A DNA stretch of 64,000 nucleotides from Filosporella fistucella (GCA_030077755.1 JAQJZZ010000010.1:4960001-5024000); one strand, 5' to 3'; counted from the stretch's first letter, positions 1-15,139 are shown. Numbers and translations: made by a program. Notes: generated from the letters alone by a model not told the origin.

Positions 1-1
1 C

Positions 2-3000
2 CGCTCTGCAAACGTCCCGAATTCGCCACTACTTGCTGTGAAGTCTGAACCGGGTACGGAGAATGTAACTTCAAGTCCGTTTACTGGCTCCCAGACTGTG
101 CTTCCGTCTTCAGTGAGCAATAGTACAAGCATCACATCACCACCCTTTCAAGTGACTGTTAAGAAGGAAAATCAAACTTTGCTGTCACCATCAAGAGCTA
201 TAGCAGACAATCCAGCGCATGCACCTCAAAGCTCTCAAACCAATTGTAAGTCAACCCCATATATCTCCCTTAAGCACCAGTTTCTTGTGACTCCACTTGA
301 AAGCGAACCATGTCTAAATGTTGAGCTGAAACAATTTTCTCTAGCTGCAGTACCAAACAGTAGTGTATCATCTCTTGCCTCGCCTCCTAAACCATTTATC
401 AAGTCAGAAGCTGCCAATGAAGGCTCTACTGCAATCGACGAGGTTCTTCCTGTGGCTGAGTCGGCGCCGCAGCCGCTGTCTCAAGGAGATCGCATTCAGA
501 AGATTATATCCGAAGCCACACCAGAGGTTCTCGAGGCCGAAGTTCGTAGTAGCCAGGCTTTCCTTGAAAATCTCTTAAAACCTCTTACGGGAATGGAGTC
601 TCATAGTCAAGATACACAACATTGGATCAGGCAAATTGGTAAGATATTGACGTGGACTTGTGAATACTCACTTATTCTCCAATAGAAGCACTCCGGAAGC
701 AAAAGGTTGACACACCTACCATCATAGGCGTTGTAGGGAATACTGGAGCTGGAAAATCATCAGGTACGTCGAATTTGCCCTGCATTTCTCAAAACTAACA
801 AAGGCGCGCTGCTTCTGAGCGGTTCGGAAGCCGCTCGCCTTTCTGTTTCAAACTCTAACTCCATACTGATTTGTCTATTAATCATCAGTGATAAATGCTA
901 TGCTAGAGGAAGAGCGTCTGGTCCCCACTAACTGCATGAGAGCATGCACAGCTGTAGTTACAGAAATGTCGTACAATCATAATTCCGACCCGAAAGCCAA
1001 ATACCGAGCCGAAATCGAATTCATCCAGCCGTCAGACTGGGAGAAAGATCTCCGCTTGTCCTTGTCCGAGTTGCTGGACTCAAATGGCCAGGTATGGCGT
1101 GCATCGATATGAACGGCTCACGTGCTAATCCACCTTCACACAGGTTTCTCGCGACTGCACAAACCCTGAGAGTGAGGCTGGTATTGCTTATGCTAAGATT
1201 AAAGCTGTATATCCAAGTATGTCAAGGGATATCTTAGCCACAAGCTCTGTAGAGCAGCTCATGAGGGAGCCTGCTGTCAGAGCTGTTCTTGGCACAGTGA
1301 AAAATATTGCCAAAGGTCACTCGGATGTGTTCTACAAAGTTCTTCAAAGTTATGTAGACAGCAAAGAGAAGGTCAGTAATAACCTGAGTTTATCACTATC
1401 TTCGCGATACGGTCTTCGAAGTTCTTATTCCTAGACCTGAGCTTGATTATGCTAACATGGTCAGGTCGCTGATGGACGCCAAAAGAAGAAAGGGGAAAAG
1501 AGGCAGATGGAGTATTGGCCTTTGATCAAAGTCGTCCGCATATATACGAAGGCCGAAGCTCTTAGTACCGGAGCAGTGATTGTTGATCTCCCTGGTGTTC
1601 ATGATTCTAATGCTGCCCGAGCAGCAGTCGCTGCTGGATATATGAAACAATGCACGGGTAAAATTTCTGTCTTCTGATCCGTCACCATTGCTGATGTGCG
1701 AAGGTTTATTTATCGTTGCCCCAATTAATCGTGCAGTTGATGACAAGGCAGCCAAATCGCTGCTCGGGGAATCTTTCAAGCGTCAGTTGAAATTCGATGG
1801 GACATACTCTCGCATCACGTTCATATGTTCTAAAACGGATGATATCTCTATCACTGAGGCATCCGACAGTCTTGGGCTGGAGGAACGCATGTCAGCTGAC
1901 TGGGAAAGAATTGACGAGATTGTGAAACAGAAGAGAGAACTAAAAAGCTCATTGGCTGAAGTGAAAGAGAGTAAGGCTGTATACAAGGGCATTTTGGACG
2001 ACGCAGACGACGCTATTGAGGTTTGGGAGGCTCTCAGAGATTCACTCGAGGAAGGCGAGACGGTCTACGATCCATCCACAGCCTCCAAGAAACGTAAACG
2101 ATCTAGAAATGGCTCAGGCTCTCGGCGGCACTCCAAGAAATCCAAGACTGATTCTGATGATGAAAATGAAGAGGAAGATGAAGATTTCAACGATGAGAAT
2201 GACTCCGATGTGGAGGGTGACTCGGAGGCAACAGTACAAATTCCACTAACGAGCGACCAAATCGAGGCCAAACTAGCTCAATTCAAAGAAGACAAAAAGA
2301 AAGCTCGACGAGAGCGCTCGGAACTCGACAAAAAGATCAGAGAAACGAACGACGAGCTGAAAAGACTAGAGAAAGTTGAGTCAGAAATTGAAGCGACGAT
2401 GAGTGCTATTTGTATCGCGGGGAGAAACAATTACTCTAAGGGCGCAATTCAGCGAGATTTTGCAGATGGAATTCGCGAGTACGTACTCCAAATATCCTTT
2501 ATACTTAAAAGCTTTAGATGGCTATTCTCTATCATGACCCCAAATACTTCTGAATGATGGTTGGCAATGCAATTTTGACCAGGTTACTAGGCTTGACATG
2601 GAATCAGCCCAAGAGGAAGATCCAGACAATTTCAACCCTGAAGACGAAATTCGGAACTATGATGAGGTTGCACAGTCTTTGCCAGTCTTTTGTGTTAGCT
2701 CTCGAGCATATCAAAAGCTTCAAGGTCGTCTGCAACGAGACAATGATGTTCCCGGCTTTCGTTCCATCGAAGAGACAGAAATACCTCAGCTGCAGGCACA
2801 TTGCAAGATGCTCACAGAATCCGGGCGAGCATCGAATTGCCGGGGATTCTTGACCAATCTCTCTCAATTACTAACGTCTTTGAGCCTCTGGTCCCAAAAT
2901 GATGGCACAGACATCAGCTTGAGTGATTCACAGCTTGCTGCCGAAACTCGCTGGTTGAAGACCAGGCTCCAAAATCTTGAAAAGGGCCTTGACAAATGTG

Positions 3001-4379
3001 TCAAAGAATGTTTGGTCGAAATGAATGTCGAGCTCGCAGAGAATATCTTCGACAACTATCCTCAACTGATTGATCTAGCAATCGCTGAATCAGTCGTCAC
3101 GGTTAGTAATTGGCATCGTCCCATGAATCGCGTAAGTATCTCTTGGTTGCTCCGACCACTCAATTACTTATACTAACAATGATCAGGATGATCGAGCCAA
3201 TGGCGGATACTATTGGGGTACTTATAAAGGTACGTAGTATGGAAATTTGTCGTTCAGACAGATCGTTGACATTTTTCAGCCATAATGAGGCGTGACGGGG
3301 TGTTTAGCAATGCTCAAGGCCTACATGACTTCAATGCCCAGTTGTGAGTACCTCTTGACAGACGACATGTTGCAAGGTTAACGATCTCAGAATTGAGCCG
3401 ATTATAAAGCACCTGGCGAGCCATTGGGAAAAGACTTTTGGTCAGAGAATGCCACGTGTCTTGCAGTCGTTCACCAGGCAATCCAAGACTCTACTATCTG
3501 CCTTCCATCGAGAGGTTGAAGCGCGTAGTATGAAAGCAGGAAACGATGCCGCCAGACTTGCTATGCTCGGCCAGCAGTTGCGAAACTACGAGTCAATATT
3601 TGTTAGGCTGGCCGCTGAGATGAACGATGTTATCAACGCTCTGCAGAGGGAGGCGAACCGCGAGTTCACACCTGCCATTGCAAGAAACCTTTCGGACGCA
3701 TATTTGAACGGAGCCCATGAAAGTGGTATGGATGTTGTGCCCGTGCGTTTTGCTTCAATTTACTAAAATATGTATAGGCAGCGGATGTTTCAGCCGAATG
3801 AAGAACTACACAGCGGCCCATGTAGACCAGAATCGATCAGACATGTTCCAGGATGCATGTGATGAAGTCAAAGGTAGACTAAAGTCGATGTGTGTTGTCG
3901 TAGAGGATACCATGGCCTCTCGCACTGATGAAGTCTTCATGTCTATGCAACGTGATTACATGGAGGTGATCTCCGGCAAGCGTCAGTCCGGTAGTAGTGT
4001 GATGGCCAGGCATGAGCGGAAAATGCGATCAGATGTTCAGACGGTCATTGAGGAGCACAACAAGACCGCCGATGAAGAGGCAGAAGCGGCTCTTAAATTT
4101 ATCGCGGATCAAAAGAGGTCTGCTTTTAAAATAGCTGATGTGGCTTCTGAAGGAATAGAGGACAACGATAGTAGCGAGGAGGACGACGCGGCTAGCCCAG
4201 TGACCAAGCAAGATGATGCTAGGAATCGTGAAAGCACAGAAGTCGCTACAGTCACATCGGCCGAAACTTTACACGCGAAGGAGAGATCTGGATCAGCTCC
4301 CGTGGTCAAGAATGAGGAGGCTGAGGGTCAGGATATTGCTTCTAGTTCTGCGCACGTTGATGCTATGGATACAACATAA
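2..4379 (+). CDS. SLIP-GC-like nuclear GTPase (dynamin-type), 5' truncated
   Basis: Large dynamin-superfamily GTPase resembling animal SLIP-GC; its fungal role is not known to me. Exons by my reading: <2..638, 686..763, 889..1091, 1144..1371, 1465..1657, 1704..2482, 2583..3131, 3187..3229, 3280..3343, 3391..3725, 3778..4379, giving at least 1236 residues. The frame is open to the window edge, so the true start lies upstream. The N-terminal part is low-complexity. The P-loop GNTGAGKSS (about 736-763) is followed by a DLPG switch-II motif (about 1590) and a SKTD-type G4 motif (about 1830). A basic, NLS-like stretch (about 2085-2145) is followed by an acidic run (2150-2220) and coiled-coil-like helices. 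The C-terminus is acidic and Ser/Thr-rich. Intron 2 splits the last Ser codon of the P-loop. The exon-6 donor is GTACTC; a GTACGT four bases upstream would break the frame. The GTPase fold is confident, nuclear location is inferred. Confidence 0.85.
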
Positions 4380-4924
4380 GGCACTCATGTCAGGATGACT
4401 ATCTTGTCATATTGAGGGAGATATTTGGCTTATCGCTCCGGCTTTTTGATAAGCTGTTGAACTGTTTGGAGTATCAGGCGCATCTGAATTATCTGGCTTG
4501 TTCGGACGCAGATTGTTGCACCTTATTTCTTGCTCATATTTAGGGTGGTACTTTGCTGGAAAAGTCCCTAATGTTGAGTAGATCTCTTGGCTTTAGCCTG
4601 CAGTAGCATAATGTTGTATGAATATTGTTTTGTGGTCAACACACTGATGTTCTCTGTGATGTGATAGAGGTTTGTTTGAGCGTTTTACAACGGTTTCCAA
4701 TTCTCCATTGCTGAGCCCTCTGCATGAAGCTGGAAATTAGAGGTTGATTCGAGGTTCTAGAAGCGCAAACACCCTTGACACATATTCTCAATTCCTTCTC
4801 TTACCACTACTAGTTCTAATGATCATGTCTAGTATTCTCTGTATCCTTTTGTTCCCCCACCGATCATAAGCAGTTCGATATTCTCCTTTACTTCAAAACA
4901 ACCTCACAAACCACCGAGTTCTGC
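4380..4924. other. Convergent intergenic region
   Basis: Shared 3' flank of the GTPase gene (+) and the GNAT gene (-). It is moderately AT-rich and probably holds both 3' UTRs. I see no ORF, RNA gene or repeat. Confidence 0.6.
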
Positions 4925-5716
4925 TTATCCCTCTATGTTCTTCTCCATCACAATTCCATGCCTCGAATGATACTTCTCTTTCTCACTTTCTCCTCCATCT
5001 TCAGGCAACATATCCGCATCGCCATTACTCCTAATCGCCTCCGCTAATGTACAATTCCCTGCGTCATTGAAGCCTAAACCTTGATATAACTTCTTAACCA
5101 CGACATTATCCGGATGAATCATGATTCTAACTCTCGTTATGTTCCCATATGCTTCTTTCACTTGTGCATTCGCAATTCTATTCTCAACAGCATCGGCACG
5201 CCGATCTGATTTCTGATCAGCAATTGTCGAATACTTGGCAGCAAAGTCCAGAGCTCCAAGGATAAGCATCTTCGCGATCCCTTTCCCACGATGCTCGGGC
5301 GAATTAAATACTGCACTCATCTGCCATCTCCCTTCTGAATCTCCTACCACCGGGCCCCCACTCTCTGGCAACTCATACTCTTCCTTACTAAATGGACCCA
5401 ACAACGTCGCACTACCAACCCACTCGCCTTTCTCGAGCGCTTCCTCATCATGTGCTCCTGCTTTCCCATCTCCTCCCTCGCTCCCAACAGAAGGAATCGC
5501 AACGGCAACAAAAATGTTTAAGCCCTTCCTCAAAAGCCTATCCTGCCATACCTGCGCTGAGTACTGCGATTCAGTTGCGAATGTGGAGCTGAAAGCTGTC
5601 GGGGAGACGGTGAGAGCATGGAGACGGAGGACAGAGAATTTAGTGGCGTAGAGAGGGAGGAGAGGGGAGTTCGTGGGTAGGTGAAATATTTTATAGGTAA
5701 AACTTGGCATTTTCAT
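4925..5716 (-). CDS. GNAT-family N-acetyltransferase
   Basis: Single-exon protein of 263 residues if it starts at the Met at 5716; the frame stays open to a Met at 5851, but that extension is basic and low in conservation-like features, and a Met two codons downstream (5710) is also possible. The C-terminal half shows the GNAT fold. A SAVFNSPEHRGKGIAKMLI segment carries the acetyl-CoA-binding motif A (R-G-K-G-I-A). Further on, an IHPDNVVVKKLYQGLGF segment is the classic motif B, with the N-x-x-x-x-x-L-Y-x-x-x-G-F pattern. A WVGSATLLGPF-type strand precedes them. Family membership is strong. The substrate cannot be told from sequence; small molecules or protein N-termini are both possible. The gene converges on the upstream GTPase gene. 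Confidence 0.85.
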   Translation of the reverse strand: MKMPSFTYKIFHLPTNSPLLPLYATKFSVLRLHALTVSPTAFSSTFATESQYSAQVWQDRLLRKGLNIFVAVAIPSVGSEGGDGKAGAHDEEALEKGEWVGSATLLGPFSKEEYELPESGGPVVGDSEGRWQMSAVFNSPEHRGKGIAKMLILGALDFAAKYSTIADQKSDRRADAVENRIANAQVKEAYGNITRVRIMIHPDNVVVKKLYQGLGFNDAGNCTLAEAIRSNGDADMLPEDGGESEKEKYHSRHGIVMEKNIEG

Positions 5717-6342
5717 GGATTGGGCTGAGGATTGTGAGGTTCTCGGTTTGAAATGGGTCGTGGGATGAAATAAATGAGAGCTGAAAATCTTTTCCACTAG
5801 GTCTGAGATGAGATTTAATCCGACTCCACGTTCAAAGAAGAATCGAAGCAAATCCTGCGGGTATCTAATTCAAAGAAGCAATCTTACATTACGAGAGTGT
5901 ATATGCATCTCACCAGGTACGTCGTGATGGTACGGTAGCGCAGCAAGAATGATTACTGATCGCCAGAAATACCATCAACTCTTATCGCCGAGTAAGATCA
6001 TGATGATTAAATCTGCCCACGAGATGACAATCGCAAAAGCCCAAATATTTAAGAATTCTGAGGAAAATAATCAGATTGGATGGGGAATGTCACACCATAT
6101 ACCGTGAAGTACTAGAACGGGGTTTTAGGTGTGCTCGATATTTGTTGGCAATTCAGTTGTCCTCCAGTGTACAAAAAGGCAGTATGCCATTAATCAAAAT
6201 GCCCCCGATCAGAATGATTTTATTAGAACTTTAGTGGAACGATGAGGTGTCCGAGTTATACACTTCAAAAGCCACCAGCAGCGCTCAACACCTAGCTCAA
6301 AGTTACATCTTGCAGCCATGACTTGAATTCGCTCCGTCCTAC
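5717..6342. other. Intergenic, GNAT promoter and kinase 3' flank
   Basis: Lies upstream of the GNAT gene and downstream of the kinase stop; both are on the minus strand. No coding potential or repeat that I can support. Confidence 0.5.
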
Positions 6343-9235
<2,893 letters not shown>

Positions 9236-9833
9236 GTTGTAGTCGTGTAAGCTATCTATAACGAGTGTTAAAAATATCAATGGTGGTTATTGAAATGGAT
9301 GCTGGAAGAGGCCCAACAACCTCAATGCTGTTATTGAAGAAACATTGCTGTTGTGAAATAAATTATAGGAGGTGGATCTCAAAGAAACAGAAGGTGCAGA
9401 CGACGTAATCACATATCCAGAAGGCACAACCACACAACCAGCCACCAAGACATGCATTGCACATTTGCAACGCCGCTATTTTTAATTTTTGTCATTGACT
9501 AAACTAATTCCACCGTTTTTAGACTGAAAACAATCGAGCAATCTCACTTTTTGGTATTACGCCTGCGACGCTATGCAAACCTCCTCATCCCTTCTCGCAT
9601 CCTATGCTTTACGTTTCGAAAACGATCCACGGGCGCGTAGGTCGGAGATGTATGCAAAAACAAATCGTCGCGCAACATTTAAGAACAAGAGAAACCACCA
9701 GCAGAAGCTGCATGAGAGGTGTGTCGGAAATTGTACAATAGAGAGGAATCGAGAAGCAGGGCTCGTGTCTCATGTGTCGCAAATGTTGAACAATGAAAAA
9801 AATCATGCAACGCCCGAAACCTAGAACAATCAA
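9236..9833. other. Intergenic, kinase promoter
   Basis: Upstream of the kinase and downstream of the FKBP gene. Small open frames occur on both strands around 9573-9833, without recognisable domains or splice structure; I treat them as chance. Confidence 0.5.
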
Positions 9834-11579
9834 TTACTTAATCTCCAACAACTTGACATCGAAGACAAGAGTTGAGTTTCCTGGAATCCCTGGAACGCCC
9901 TTGGACCCGTAAGCAAGGGAAGCAGGAATGGTCAATCTGCGCTCTCCGCCGACAGACATGCCAGCGACACCGATGTCCCAACCCTTAATAACCTCACCAG
10001 CACCCAACTTGAAAGAGAATGGCTTGCCCTTCTTGTTTGCTGCGGATATGTTAGTGATAAATACCTCAGATAATTGTTGTGGTACTTACAGTCAAAGACC
10101 TTGCCATCTTCCAGCTTTCCAATGTATCGCATACCCACCCTGTTTCCCTTCTTGCAGGCGGGTCCGGTGCCAAGCTTCTTGTCGTCAATCTTGACTCCGT
10201 CGACGGTCTTCACGCCCAAGGTGGCCTTGCCCTTTGTATCTTTTGGGGATGCAGCAGCCTCAACCTTGGCAGATCCGGTAGGACCTTGCTCGAGATTCTT
10301 TGCGAATTGAACTTTCTTGTCACTTTTGTCTGACTTTTGAGAAGCACTGACGTCGTCTTTCTTTGCCTCCTCGGTCTTGGCAGCAACTGCCTCACCGTTG
10401 TTCTTCTTCAATTTCTTCAATTGTTTCTTGGAAAGTTTTGGCTCAGCCTCGGTATCAGCCTTCAAAGACTTGGCCATGATATCATCGAGAGAAGCACCCT
10501 CATCAATCTCATCAGCAGAGCGCTTATTCTTGCCCTTCTTCTCAACAAGCTTTGGTGCTTCATCCTCGGAGTCGACTTCAGTGACGCGGGGGTTTTCAAG
10601 TGCATCAAGTTCATCGCTCTCGTCATCATCCAATTCAAGTTCGAGCTCATCCTCATCGGGAGAGAGGTCGTAATCCTCATCCTCCTCGTCATCAGAATCA
10701 TATACCTCGTGGTGGTGATTGTGTCCATCATCATCAGCGATAACGTAGTTGCCGGTAAGATAGATAGCATGAGTACCAGAGACTTTGAAGAAGACACGCT
10801 CACCCTCGGCAATGGTGATGTCGAGAGGTTGTTGGTAGTGCTAACGTTTTGTTAGGAATTATCTTGGCTTCAAATTGCGCGACATACCTTCTCGGGGTCA
10901 AGAGTGCAAAGAACGAATTCCTCGACCTCAATGTCCTCATCATCGCTATCTTCTTCACTATCCTCGTCGTCACTAGTGGCCTTTGCCTTTCCCTTACCGC
11001 TAGCCTTAGCACCATTGGGAGCATCCTCCATTTCTTCATCAGAAGCCCCTCCAATGGACTCCATGAGCTCTTGAAGAGCAGCAGCCTTTCTGGCCTTCTT
11101 TGATTTGGCTGGATCGCTGGGTCCACCGTTTGCCTCATCATCAGATTCGCTCTCAGAGTCGCTCTCAGCCAACAACGCGCGCATGTACTCCTGGGAGTCC
11201 TCGTCATCCTCATCAGCATCGTTTTGGCGGACAATCTTCAAGGTAGCACGTGGTGTGGTATAACCGTTGGCGGCGGCCTCCTCATCTGCAGGCTCACTGG
11301 GATCGATGGCAGCCATAGTAATTCGGAACTGTTGACAAGCAATTAGCTGAATTCTACGATAGGATAAAATTGTGCAAACGTGCAAGATTCCAGTAGTTTA
11401 TTGAACGACAGCACTACATTGGGAAACTTACAGTGGCAGGGAAATCAGACACAGCGGGAACCAACATATCTCCGCAAGGGACTTCGAGCCCGTAAAGGGC
11501 AACTGGTGTTTTGGGTCAGAGATGATTTGTGCAGCAAAATATTTGTCTCCATGATTTACTTACCGGGAGTGAAAGGCAT
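9834..11579 (-). CDS. fpr4: Nuclear FK506-binding peptidyl-prolyl isomerase (Fpr3/Fpr4 type)
   Basis: Five exons (11564..11579, 11432..11502, 10888..11328, 10090..10840, 9834..10039) give 494 residues with consistent phases. The first exon encodes only five codons plus one base. The N-terminal nucleoplasmin-like domain starts [11 protein letters not shown] and continues through [10 protein letters not shown]. Long Asp/Glu-rich tracts follow in the middle, then a basic Lys-rich segment, and the last ~105 residues are a complete FKBP domain, including [20 protein letters not shown] and ending in [10 protein letters not shown]. Fpr3/Fpr4 proteins are nuclear or nucleolar histone chaperones and prolyl isomerases; Fpr4 acts on histone H3 prolines in yeast. 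Whether this one corresponds to Fpr3 or Fpr4 is arbitrary in filamentous fungi, which usually have one copy. Confidence 0.93.
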
Positions 11580-11970
11580 TTTGATTGTGATCGAAGTGTA
11601 ATTCTTTTGAACTTTGAGTTAAGACTCGTGATTGACGACGAGAATGATTTTGATCTCTGTATTAATGTACAGATAAACCGTGTGTGATTGAGAAAGACGG
11701 TAGTGTACGAAATGTTTTCGAGGCTTGAGCTTCGAACTTTTTTTTATTCTAGGATGCCGCTAAGATAGCTAATCGGGCGCTAAAACGCTAAAATTGGGGT
11801 AAGCCGAGCAACCATCCACGTGATGGCTCCAGCAAATCACCAAATTTGAAGTTCAGATTCTTTCTTTCATTAATCCAATCGATGAATATAAAGCCTGCCC
11901 AGGTGATTCAGATTCACAACTTTGTTCGCTCCTAGGCCATCTCCATTACAGTATCTTTATCGCTTATAAA
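11580..11970. other. Intergenic, FKBP promoter
   Basis: Contains the 5' flank of the FKBP gene, with a T-rich run near 11740 and a CACGTG core at 11818. No gene seen. Confidence 0.5.
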
Positions 11971-12775
11971 TTAAGAACTCTTGCGCTTCCCATTTCCAAC
12001 AGTCAAAGCTCTCAGGATCTGCCACAACCACCAAAGCGTGTCGGAATGCTTATTTCTTGTATAGTCAACACCTTTGTCTCCAACATCAGCCATTGCAATA
12101 GCTGCTTCACTGGCTGGCCCGGGAAATTTCTCTCTAACATAAGCTGCTACCATCTCTTGTCCATTAGTTATACCACCTTCTCAAGTTAGCCTTGTTTAGA
12201 TTGTTGGAAACATGATTGGAACATGACCTACCACTCGACCAAATATTGCCGTCCTTCACCCATCTCTTATCTTCAATCCACTTTGTGTCTGGGAACTTCT
12301 TTCGTAGACTTGGAACGAGGGCTCTCGGACCACTGGCATTTTTGCCCTTCAATATTCCGCTTTGCGCCAGCAAAAATGCCCCGGTGCATACACTCAAAAT
12401 ATCTGTCGATTTTCCATCTTCGCCCCGCCATGAAGCATGCTTCCTCAGGAAGTTCAAAATGTCATCGCCAAATGTAAGGGATGGATCTGGTCCTGGAACG
12501 AGAATTATATCTAGCTTCCCCGGCTGGACTTCTGCGTCATCGGTTGTGTTGGATATTTTCAACACAGCGCCCGCCGTTAGCTGTACATGAGTACCTGATT
12601 TGGGCATTGCGATATAATGTATTGTAGAAGGGGTTCCAAGCTTAGTGATCGGGTCTGGTAGTCCGCAAGTCTTCAGGTAAGTTGGATCGATCATTCCAAA
12701 TATGTCGATGGGTGATAGATCGAGGAGTTGAGCCCCTGTTGGGACGAACACACCAATTTGGAGTTCTTGCACCAT
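11971..12775 (-). CDS. DJ-1/PfpI-family protein (class I glutamine amidotransferase-like)
   Basis: Two exons (12232..12775 and 11971..12176) separated by a 55-nt intron give 249 residues. The N-terminus IGVFVPTGAQLLDLSPIDIF is the first strand and helix of the DJ-1/PfpI fold. The nucleophile elbow is SVCTGAFLLAQSGIL, with the predicted nucleophilic Cys at residue 130. The second exon supplies the C-terminal helices, beginning GITNGQEM. Fungal relatives are annotated as isonitrile hydratase-like or ThiJ/PfpI proteins, with glyoxalase or chaperone roles in characterised members; none can be assigned here. It lies downstream of, and parallel to, the FKBP gene. Confidence 0.85.
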
Positions 12776-14365
12776 CGTGAGTAGACGATGATTGAAAATT
12801 ATTGCTTCAAATTTTCAAAACTATCACAAACTCCATAACAGAGGCGTCCATATTTTATATCAAATTCTGCGTACGCGTCCACGGGACAATGATTTCTCGG
12901 TGTTGGTCCAGGTTGCGGATATACTAAATCCGGTTGCCAACCTAAGAACGACTCGGATGTTGGCAAACTGCCTACCCAACAATCTATAGCCGAACTGACT
13001 CAAACAATGAGCAGCATGACAAGAAATAGTTCTTACCTTGATCAATTACGGCAAATGGCAAGGGGAACTCAAAGGTTGCACTTCCTGAGCTTGGTGCTGA
13101 TATTTTTCATCGAGGGCGTTTTGCTTTGGACATGCTACCCTCAGTAACCTGTACCTCTTCAACATGGAACTCCCAAATATCAAAATATCAACTTCCTTTT
13201 CACTCGAAAGAGTGTTCAATATACTCCACATTATAGTACGCTAAGTAGTTTTTCCCCTTCCACACAGTAAGTCTCTGCGCTCGTACTTTTATGTCTTCAT
13301 CGGTGTCTAACCCTGGAGCACATGTGCAGCATAGCATCCAAACATATCAACATGTGCAAGACATAATATTGGGCTCACATTTTGACCATTGGCAAACCAG
13401 GCAGTAAGTCCTACATTCTACCAGCTGATCATTTTCACTAGCCCTCCAGTATCTGTCTGTCAGGTTTGTGCCAAAATATCGGTCATCATTCTGGGAATCA
13501 CGATCACCATCGCTATTGAAACCGCGGAATGTGCTGTAAAGCAAGATTCATTACAGCTAGCCTTACTTTTTCTTTTTCACCCCTTGAAACCATCGACCCC
13601 ATCATGATACTTTGCCACTAAACGTTTCATCTCCTCCATCGCGCTGTACAGGTAGGTATGCATTTCGCTAGAGGCAACATAGTACGTACAATTTCTAGAA
13701 CTCTTGTTAGCTAGCCACTAAGCAGAGACGGTGATATTATTTCTCCTATTGACTAGAGCAACAATTTTGACATATATTAGGGTACTTCTCTGGGAACACA
13801 TCTTTCAATCTTCTTCAAAATTATCAGAAGCAGTTTGCGCAAGACTTGATTGCTGACAGCTGGCTTCCGGTATAAGCAGAGGCTGAGGCACGCCTCTTTG
13901 TGCTTATTTTTGTCACGGCTGACATCCATTTTCGGCGCGAATCCTTCCCTCTCTTCCGAATTTTCGGGCTCCCAATCAACTTTAAAAGTTCGAATGCGCT
14001 TGCGCAAGCCGCGATAGGCGCTTACATCTCAGTATTCATCACGAATAGGCTCTTGATCAAAGCTGCGTACGAGATCACCATGTGGCGTAGTCTATTTTAC
14101 GCTCTCACGTTCCTGGTGGCTGTCACTGCGCGTTGATCTTCGGCCTGATGGTGAGCATTTCATAATTCCTGAAATGTCATATAAAGTAAGGAATCCTAAT
14201 CAATTCTATCCCTCGTCATCTTATCGTTCACTGCACCTTTTCTTTTGTTGATCAATCTGTACTTTCCTATCTTTTCATTCTCCTTATCACAGTCGTTGAA
14301 CCTGCTTATCAAACCTAATTCATTTTCATCCCCTTTCAACAGTCTATAATCATATCCTTTTCACC
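12776..14365. other. Gene-poor region upstream of the cupredoxin gene
   Basis: About 1.6 kb with only short frames on either strand and no domain I recognise. The last 170 nt before the cupredoxin start are strongly CT-rich, as in many fungal core promoters. Confidence 0.5.
14190..14360 (+). promoter_or_regulatory. CT-rich leader upstream of the cupredoxin gene
   Basis: Strongly pyrimidine-biased stretch directly before the start codon, with runs such as CCTTTTCTTTTG and TTTTCATTCTCC. CT-rich tracts near transcription starts are common in highly expressed ascomycete genes; the role is inferred. Confidence 0.35.
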
Positions 14366-15139
14366 ATGAAGCTCTCTAGCATTTCTATTCTGGGGTCACT
14401 CTTTGCCCTGGCCTCAGCCGGTTACCATACGCAAGAAGTTGCAGTTGTCTGCACCGACCCAGCTCCAATTACAGTCACCCAAACAATCACAGTATATGGC
14501 GGAAACAAACACCAGGTACCGCCAACATATACAGCCTCATACGCTTCAGCATCTACCTTGCCATCCCACATCAAAAAGATTCACAATGTCATTGTCGGTA
14601 TAAACGGGGATCTCAAATACGGAGGCAACCAAATCGATGCCGCCGTCGGAGACATAATTCGCTTCGACTTTAACAGTACCAACCACACCGTCACACAATC
14701 CGACTTCAATACACCCTGTTCGCCCAAAGCAGGAGGCTTCAACACCGGCTTCAACCAATTTAATCCAACAAACCATACTGGTGTCAAGCTCGTCGATTTC
14801 GAGGTCAAGGTCTCTAGTCCGCTCTGGTTCTACTGCGCGCAGACTGTCAAAGCGAGCCATTGCCGTAAGGGTATGGTTCTTGGTGTGAATCCGGCTGGAA
14901 AATTCCCTGCTTTCTTGAGTATGGCTACTGCTACTGCAACCAGTATCATTGCTCCATCGGGAACAGGCAATGTGAAAAATGTGTCTACTTCGGCTTCTGG
15001 CAAGCCTTATTCGCCCAGCACCAGTGGGTTTTGGTCGACTGGATGCTATGTAAAGAGTACGGGTGGGATCTACATTCCTAAATCTACGCCTGTAGCGTAT
15101 AAAATCAAAGGCCGTCGTGCTGCTGAGTGGTATAACTAA
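14366..15139 (+). CDS. Secreted cupredoxin-like (extracellular serine-rich type) protein
   Basis: Single-exon secreted protein of 257 residues. A clear signal peptide with a hydrophobic core (ISILGSLFALASA) ends near residue 18. A cupredoxin domain spans about residues 72-175. Type-1 copper ligands can be proposed by pattern: His107 in NHTVTQ, Cys157 in FYCAQ, His165 and Met170 in the following loop, all in the order seen in phytocyanin-like proteins. Several N-glycosylation sequons (NST, NHT) are present. The Ser/Thr-rich tail is short and has no hydrophobic C-terminus, so no GPI anchor is predicted. Such proteins occur in fungal walls and secretomes; copper binding has not been shown for most of them and the role is unknown. 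It starts after a CT-rich leader. Confidence 0.82.
   Translation: MKLSSISILGSLFALASAGYHTQEVAVVCTDPAPITVTQTITVYGGNKHQVPPTYTASYASASTLPSHIKKIHNVIVGINGDLKYGGNQIDAAVGDIIRFDFNSTNHTVTQSDFNTPCSPKAGGFNTGFNQFNPTNHTGVKLVDFEVKVSSPLWFYCAQTVKASHCRKGMVLGVNPAGKFPAFLSMATATATSIIAPSGTGNVKNVSTSASGKPYSPSTSGFWSTGCYVKSTGGIYIPKSTPVAYKIKGRRAAEWYN

Noticed and set aside
9573..9833. Overlapping small frames on both strands between kinase and FKBP
   Set aside because: No domain or start context; the two frames oppose each other, as chance frames do.
10337..10855. 172-codon plus frame opposite the FKBP gene
   Set aside because: Leu/Ile/Val-rich product arises from the reverse complement of Asp/Glu-rich acidic codons.
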